A DNA stretch of 48,864 bases from Corynebacterium kroppenstedtii (GTDB lineage Bacteria > Actinomycetota > Actinomycetes > Mycobacteriales > Mycobacteriaceae): positions 1-48,864 of the forward strand of contig NZ_QFRA01000026.1 in the NCBI RefSeq assembly GCF_003243515.1. The letters run 5' to 3'. The notes beneath the pieces are model-generated. The model saw only the letters and a program-made list of their open reading frames with translations, did no database searches and was not told where the DNA came from. The position numbers and the translations under genes are program-made. This document shows positions 46,078-48,864 of this stretch, one piece after another (within the stretch, counting starts at the first letter, position 1; each line of letters opens with the position of its first letter).

Positions 46078-47367
46078 GTGAATACTCGGCCACTGGTGCC
46101 ACTGCCCGTCCCAGCAAACGCCACAGTTGCCGACCTCTATCCGCAGCTAGAGCAAGCTTTACGCGGTGAGGCTTCGCTGCTGCCTCTCCCCGCTAAGGAC
46201 CCTAACCGGGCTGCCCTCCTGCACGATGTCATGCGGGCCGGCGAACCCATCGACGCCACCATCGCATTCATTCTGTCCACGTCAGGATCCACCGGTGTTC
46301 CCAAAGGAGCTCAACTTAGCGCAACCGCGCTCGCCGCATCGGCGAGGGCAACCGAAAAAGTCCTCGGTGGCCCCGGCCAATGGCTACTCGCCCTACCCCC
46401 CGACCACGTCGCCGGACTACAAGTCCTCCTACGGTCACTAGCGGCGGGCTATGAGCCGGTGCTCATGGACGTGACCCAATCGTTTACGCCGAGCGCTTTT
46501 GTCGGCGCGATCCACCGCATGACCGGGCCACGACGATACTGTTCTCTGGTTCCGACGCAGGTCAGAAGGTTAATCCAGGTGCTCGAAGCTGGAGACCCGG
46601 GCGGCACGAGCGACGCTGATAACACGGGTGGCTACTCCCCCGCGACGATCATTGAGGCGGTCCGGAGTTTGGACGGCATTCTCGTCGGCGGAGCACCCCT
46701 GAGTCCTGCGCTGCGGAAAAAATGCGCGGAGGTGGGATGGACGATAATCACCACCTACGGGTCCTCGGAAACCGCTGGTGGGATGGTGTACGACGGGACG
46801 CCTCTGCCAGGTACGTCGGTGAAGATCCAGCCCCTTGGGACTGGCGACGAGGGACGGGCGCTTCTCGGCGGACCGACACTGGCCACGGGGTATCGCAACG
46901 CCGACGATCTTTTCGGATCGTCGGCTCAGGCTGCATCGTCCGGGGAGCGCGTGGAGAACTCCAACCCCTTCGTCGATGGGTGGTTTGTGACCGATGACAT
47001 CGGGACGATACGCAATGGAAAGCTAGAGATTCTGGGGCGGTACGACCAAGCCATCAATACCGGAGGGCTGAAAGTCCTGCCAGAGATCGTTGAATCCGCA
47101 GCTCGGCGGGCGGGTTACGCTGACTGCGCTGTGCTGGGCATCCCCTCGGCGGAATGGGGCGAAAGCGTGTGTTTAGTAATCGAACGACCACGGGAGAGCG
47201 CCCCGTACTTCCTAGACCGCGAGGAAACGCAACACATTCGCGAGCAACTTGATCTTCCCTCCTACGCCCTACCAACCTCAATCGCGATTGTTGGGCAGAT
47301 TCCACTGCGCGGACCAGGGAAAACAGACCGCCACGCACTGCGGCACATACTCACCGCCGCGCAATAA
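46078..47367 (+). CDS. menE: o-succinylbenzoate-CoA ligase
   Basis: MenE adenylates o-succinylbenzoate and loads it on CoA for MenB. The 429-residue ANL-family protein has the ATP loop STSGSTGVPKGAQ, the adenine motif TTYGSSETAGGM, WFVTDDIG, GRYDQAINTGGLKV of the hinge and the C-terminal catalytic Lys in RGPGKTDRH. It is short at the N-terminus compared with E. coli, as in other actinobacteria, and has a Ser/Glu insertion around 275-300. GTG start at 46078; no strong Shine-Dalgarno sequence precedes it. Confidence 0.93.
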   Translation: MNTRPLVPLPVPANATVADLYPQLEQALRGEASLLPLPAKDPNRAALLHDVMRAGEPIDATIAFILSTSGSTGVPKGAQLSATALAASARATEKVLGGPGQWLLALPPDHVAGLQVLLRSLAAGYEPVLMDVTQSFTPSAFVGAIHRMTGPRRYCSLVPTQVRRLIQVLEAGDPGGTSDADNTGGYSPATIIEAVRSLDGILVGGAPLSPALRKKCAEVGWTIITTYGSSETAGGMVYDGTPLPGTSVKIQPLGTGDEGRALLGGPTLATGYRNADDLFGSSAQAASSGERVENSNPFVDGWFVTDDIGTIRNGKLEILGRYDQAINTGGLKVLPEIVESAARRAGYADCAVLGIPSAEWGESVCLVIERPRESAPYFLDREETQHIREQLDLPSYALPTSIAIVGQIPLRGPGKTDRHALRHILTAAQ

Positions 47368-47404
47368 CGCTGAGTGCCACGCGACAGTATCGCGTTATGA
47401 CGCG

Positions 47405-48358
47405 TTACAACGCGCTAGCCTGCTTCAGCGCCGCGATGTCGGCGTCGGTGTACACACGGCTGGCCTGCACATCATTTCCGCCCATCCACACATTGCGAAC
47501 AACTAAAGCCGCGTTGAACTGTGTCGTCGGGACGACCGCAAAATTCCGCTGTTGACCGAAAACTTGCCTCACCTTCGTGCCCGACCGCACCGCGCACGCG
47601 TGCAGCCAAATGTCGTCGGCCTTGGGAGCGAGGCGTCGGAAAGAATCGCCCTGATCCACCACGAACGCCATAAGCGGCAGCGGATAGAGCACCCCGGATA
47701 CGCCCGTCGCCATATTCGCAATCGACGCCCGGCACGACTTCACCGCAGGCCAGCGCGCATAGGGCGCCAACGCCCCCTTCTTCACGCAGACCCGGTGGGC
47801 ACGGTAGGCGATCACATCATGCGGGCTCACATCCGCGCACTCCAGTAAGCGCTCCAGCCACCATTCCGGGTAAATAATGTCGTCATCGGCCGTGGCAACA
47901 CGCAGCGTCAGCAAATCCTCGCTGGCCAGATCCGGTATTTCCGAATCGCGTGCCGACGCAGCACTATCCGGGTCGTGCGCCACACGTTCTCGTGCCGACG
48001 CGACACGCTCACGAAAGAGCGGCCAATACTTCGTGTGCGGCCCAAAACTGCCGTCTGAACAGCGGATTTGCAGGCCGCGGTCCACCAGCCGCTGAAGTCG
48101 GTCCGGCAGGGGCCGCTCGTAGTCTTCCTTATCAAGCCACAACACAATGGGCGCCGACAATGTCCCTCGGGCCAGCGACTCCAGGGTGTACCACACCTTG
48201 TCCATCCGCGGGCCATGCGTCGTCACGGAAATGGTCACCGGGCCGGACTGTGGAATCGGCTTGCCGTCGAACTCATTGTGGACGCGCAGCGGAATCAGCC
48301 GAGCGAGCGTCAGGAAAAAACTGACCACTTGGCCTAAAAAATAACTGACCTGCTGCAC
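47405..48358 (-). CDS. putative glycosyltransferase
   Basis: The protein starts at GTG 48356-48358 (GGAAGG seven bases upstream) as VQQVSYFLGQVVSFFLTLAR, with one hydrophobic segment, 317 residues. A GTG at 48461-48463 would overlap menA and is less likely. Signals of a GT-A type transferase are SVTTHGPRMDKVWYTLESL, IVLWLDKEDYERPLP, the DxD-like ATADDDIIYPEWWLERLL and late ADDIWLHACAV. Substrate is unknown. Similar genes near menA occur in actinobacteria as I recall (for instance Rv0539 is a transferase in the same neighbourhood). It is convergent with menE and divergent from menA. Confidence 0.65.
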   Translation of the reverse strand: MQQVSYFLGQVVSFFLTLARLIPLRVHNEFDGKPIPQSGPVTISVTTHGPRMDKVWYTLESLARGTLSAPIVLWLDKEDYERPLPDRLQRLVDRGLQIRCSDGSFGPHTKYWPLFRERVASARERVAHDPDSAASARDSEIPDLASEDLLTLRVATADDDIIYPEWWLERLLECADVSPHDVIAYRAHRVCVKKGALAPYARWPAVKSCRASIANMATGVSGVLYPLPLMAFVVDQGDSFRRLAPKADDIWLHACAVRSGTKVRQVFGQQRNFAVVPTTQFNAALVVRNVWMGGNDVQASRVYTDADIAALKQASAL

Positions 48359-48454
48359 GCATAATCCTTCCGTGGTGGAATGAAACGAAAAATTCCCGAC
48401 ACACGAGCCTACCCGGCTCTCCTCCTCAAGCCCGCGATGCGTCACAATAGAACC

Positions 48455-48864
48455 ATGCCCCACACTCCCGACCAGCCCAGCACACCGGACTCATCGTCCG
48501 CCGATAACGGATCCGAGTTCGATGCACAGACGTCGTCACGACGCACGCCTCCGCGCACAGTGACCGCCCGCGATTGGCTCGAGGCCGCCCGCCCGCACAC
48601 CTGGGCCAACGGCTTTGCCCCCGTTATCGCAGGTACGGGGGCCGCGGCGCTCACGGGGCAAGCGTCGATAATACGAGCGATCCCAGCGGTAATCGTTGGC
48701 TGGTTCCTGGTTATTGGCGTGAATTATGCCAATGACTACTCGGACGGCATCCGGGGTACCGACGACGACCGCTCCGGGCCGTTCCGGTTGACCGCATCGG
48801 GGCTGGTGCAGCCCTATGGCGTCAAGCACGCGGCGTTTGTGGCGTTCGGCGTGGCGGCGCTGGC
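48455..48864 (+). CDS. menA: 1,4-dihydroxy-2-naphthoate polyprenyltransferase, N-terminal part
   Basis: The gene runs off the right edge; 136 codons are seen. After a polar tail of about 38 residues comes ARDWLEAARPHTWANGFAPV, two hydrophobic helices and the prenyl-diphosphate-binding motif NYANDYSDGIRGTDDDR, then FRLTASGLV. This is the UbiA-family pattern of MenA, which joins DHNA to the polyprenyl chain in the membrane. ATG at 48455 has no visible Shine-Dalgarno sequence, so it may be leaderless or start at the GTG near 48560. It is divergent from the glycosyltransferase gene. Confidence 0.9.
   Translation, partial: MPHTPDQPSTPDSSSADNGSEFDAQTSSRRTPPRTVTARDWLEAARPHTWANGFAPVIAGTGAAALTGQASIIRAIPAVIVGWFLVIGVNYANDYSDGIRGTDDDRSGPFRLTASGLVQPYGVKHAAFVAFGVAAL

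Overview
The window looks like a chromosomal segment of a Corynebacterium or close relative. The evidence is the corynebacterial style of RpoB, RpoC and NusG, and the gene order menB / menC-menD-DUF3592-mgtA-menG-grcC and pit-small membrane protein-DUF3349-menE, which I recall from Mycobacterium tuberculosis (Rv0534c-Rv0562) and C. glutamicum. The species is not decidable by eye; a lipophilic or host-associated species would fit the sialic acid genes and the number of broken genes. TAA and TAG dominate as natural stops: of about 32 gene ends called here, one is TGA.

Layout. (A) 1-4.7 kb is visibly lower in GC than the rest. It holds the tail of a DHBP synthase (ribB-like) gene, an acyltransferase-MMPL fusion interrupted by an in-frame TGA, a 40-codon ORF, two long hairpins and a broken HTH gene. 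(B) 5.1-14.5 kb carries rpoC, rpoB, rplL and rplJ on the minus strand, with terminators and an L10-type leader. (C) 14.8-29.6 kb is a sialic acid and amino sugar catabolic island lying between rplJL and rplKA: a FadR-type regulator (nanR), nanE, nanK, nagA, nagB, nanA, a sialidase, a NanT-type MFS transporter, a DUF4862 gene and an SSS symporter. nanK, nanT and the DUF4862 gene carry frameshifts or stops; the other genes read intact. (D) 29.6-31.0 kb is gene-poor. (E) 31.0-35.1 kb carries rplA, rplK, nusG, secE and tRNAs Trp, Met, Thr and Tyr, all minus. (F) 35.2-48.9 kb is a menaquinone region: grcC, menG, mgtA, DUF3592, menD and menC (minus); menB, pit, a small membrane gene, two DUF3349 genes and menE (plus); a glycosyltransferase (minus); and the start of menA (plus).

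How the genes work together. In island C sialidase releases sialic acid, a transporter (probably the intact SSS symporter) imports it, NanA splits it, NanK and NanE make GlcNAc-6-P, and NagA and NagB deliver fructose-6-P. A tandem 7-bp repeat of the form YGTCNGA lies upstream of all four transcription units of this pathway and is the best candidate for the NanR operator. Region F supplies most menaquinone steps (MenD, MenC, MenE, MenB, MenA, MenG and a polyprenyl diphosphate synthase).

Unexplained structure. A 93-96 bp palindromic repeat with terminal inverted repeats occurs three times, always beyond the 3' end of a gene. A TTAACG direct repeat with 5-bp spacing precedes the phosphate transporter. 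All calls are by eye; no search was run.
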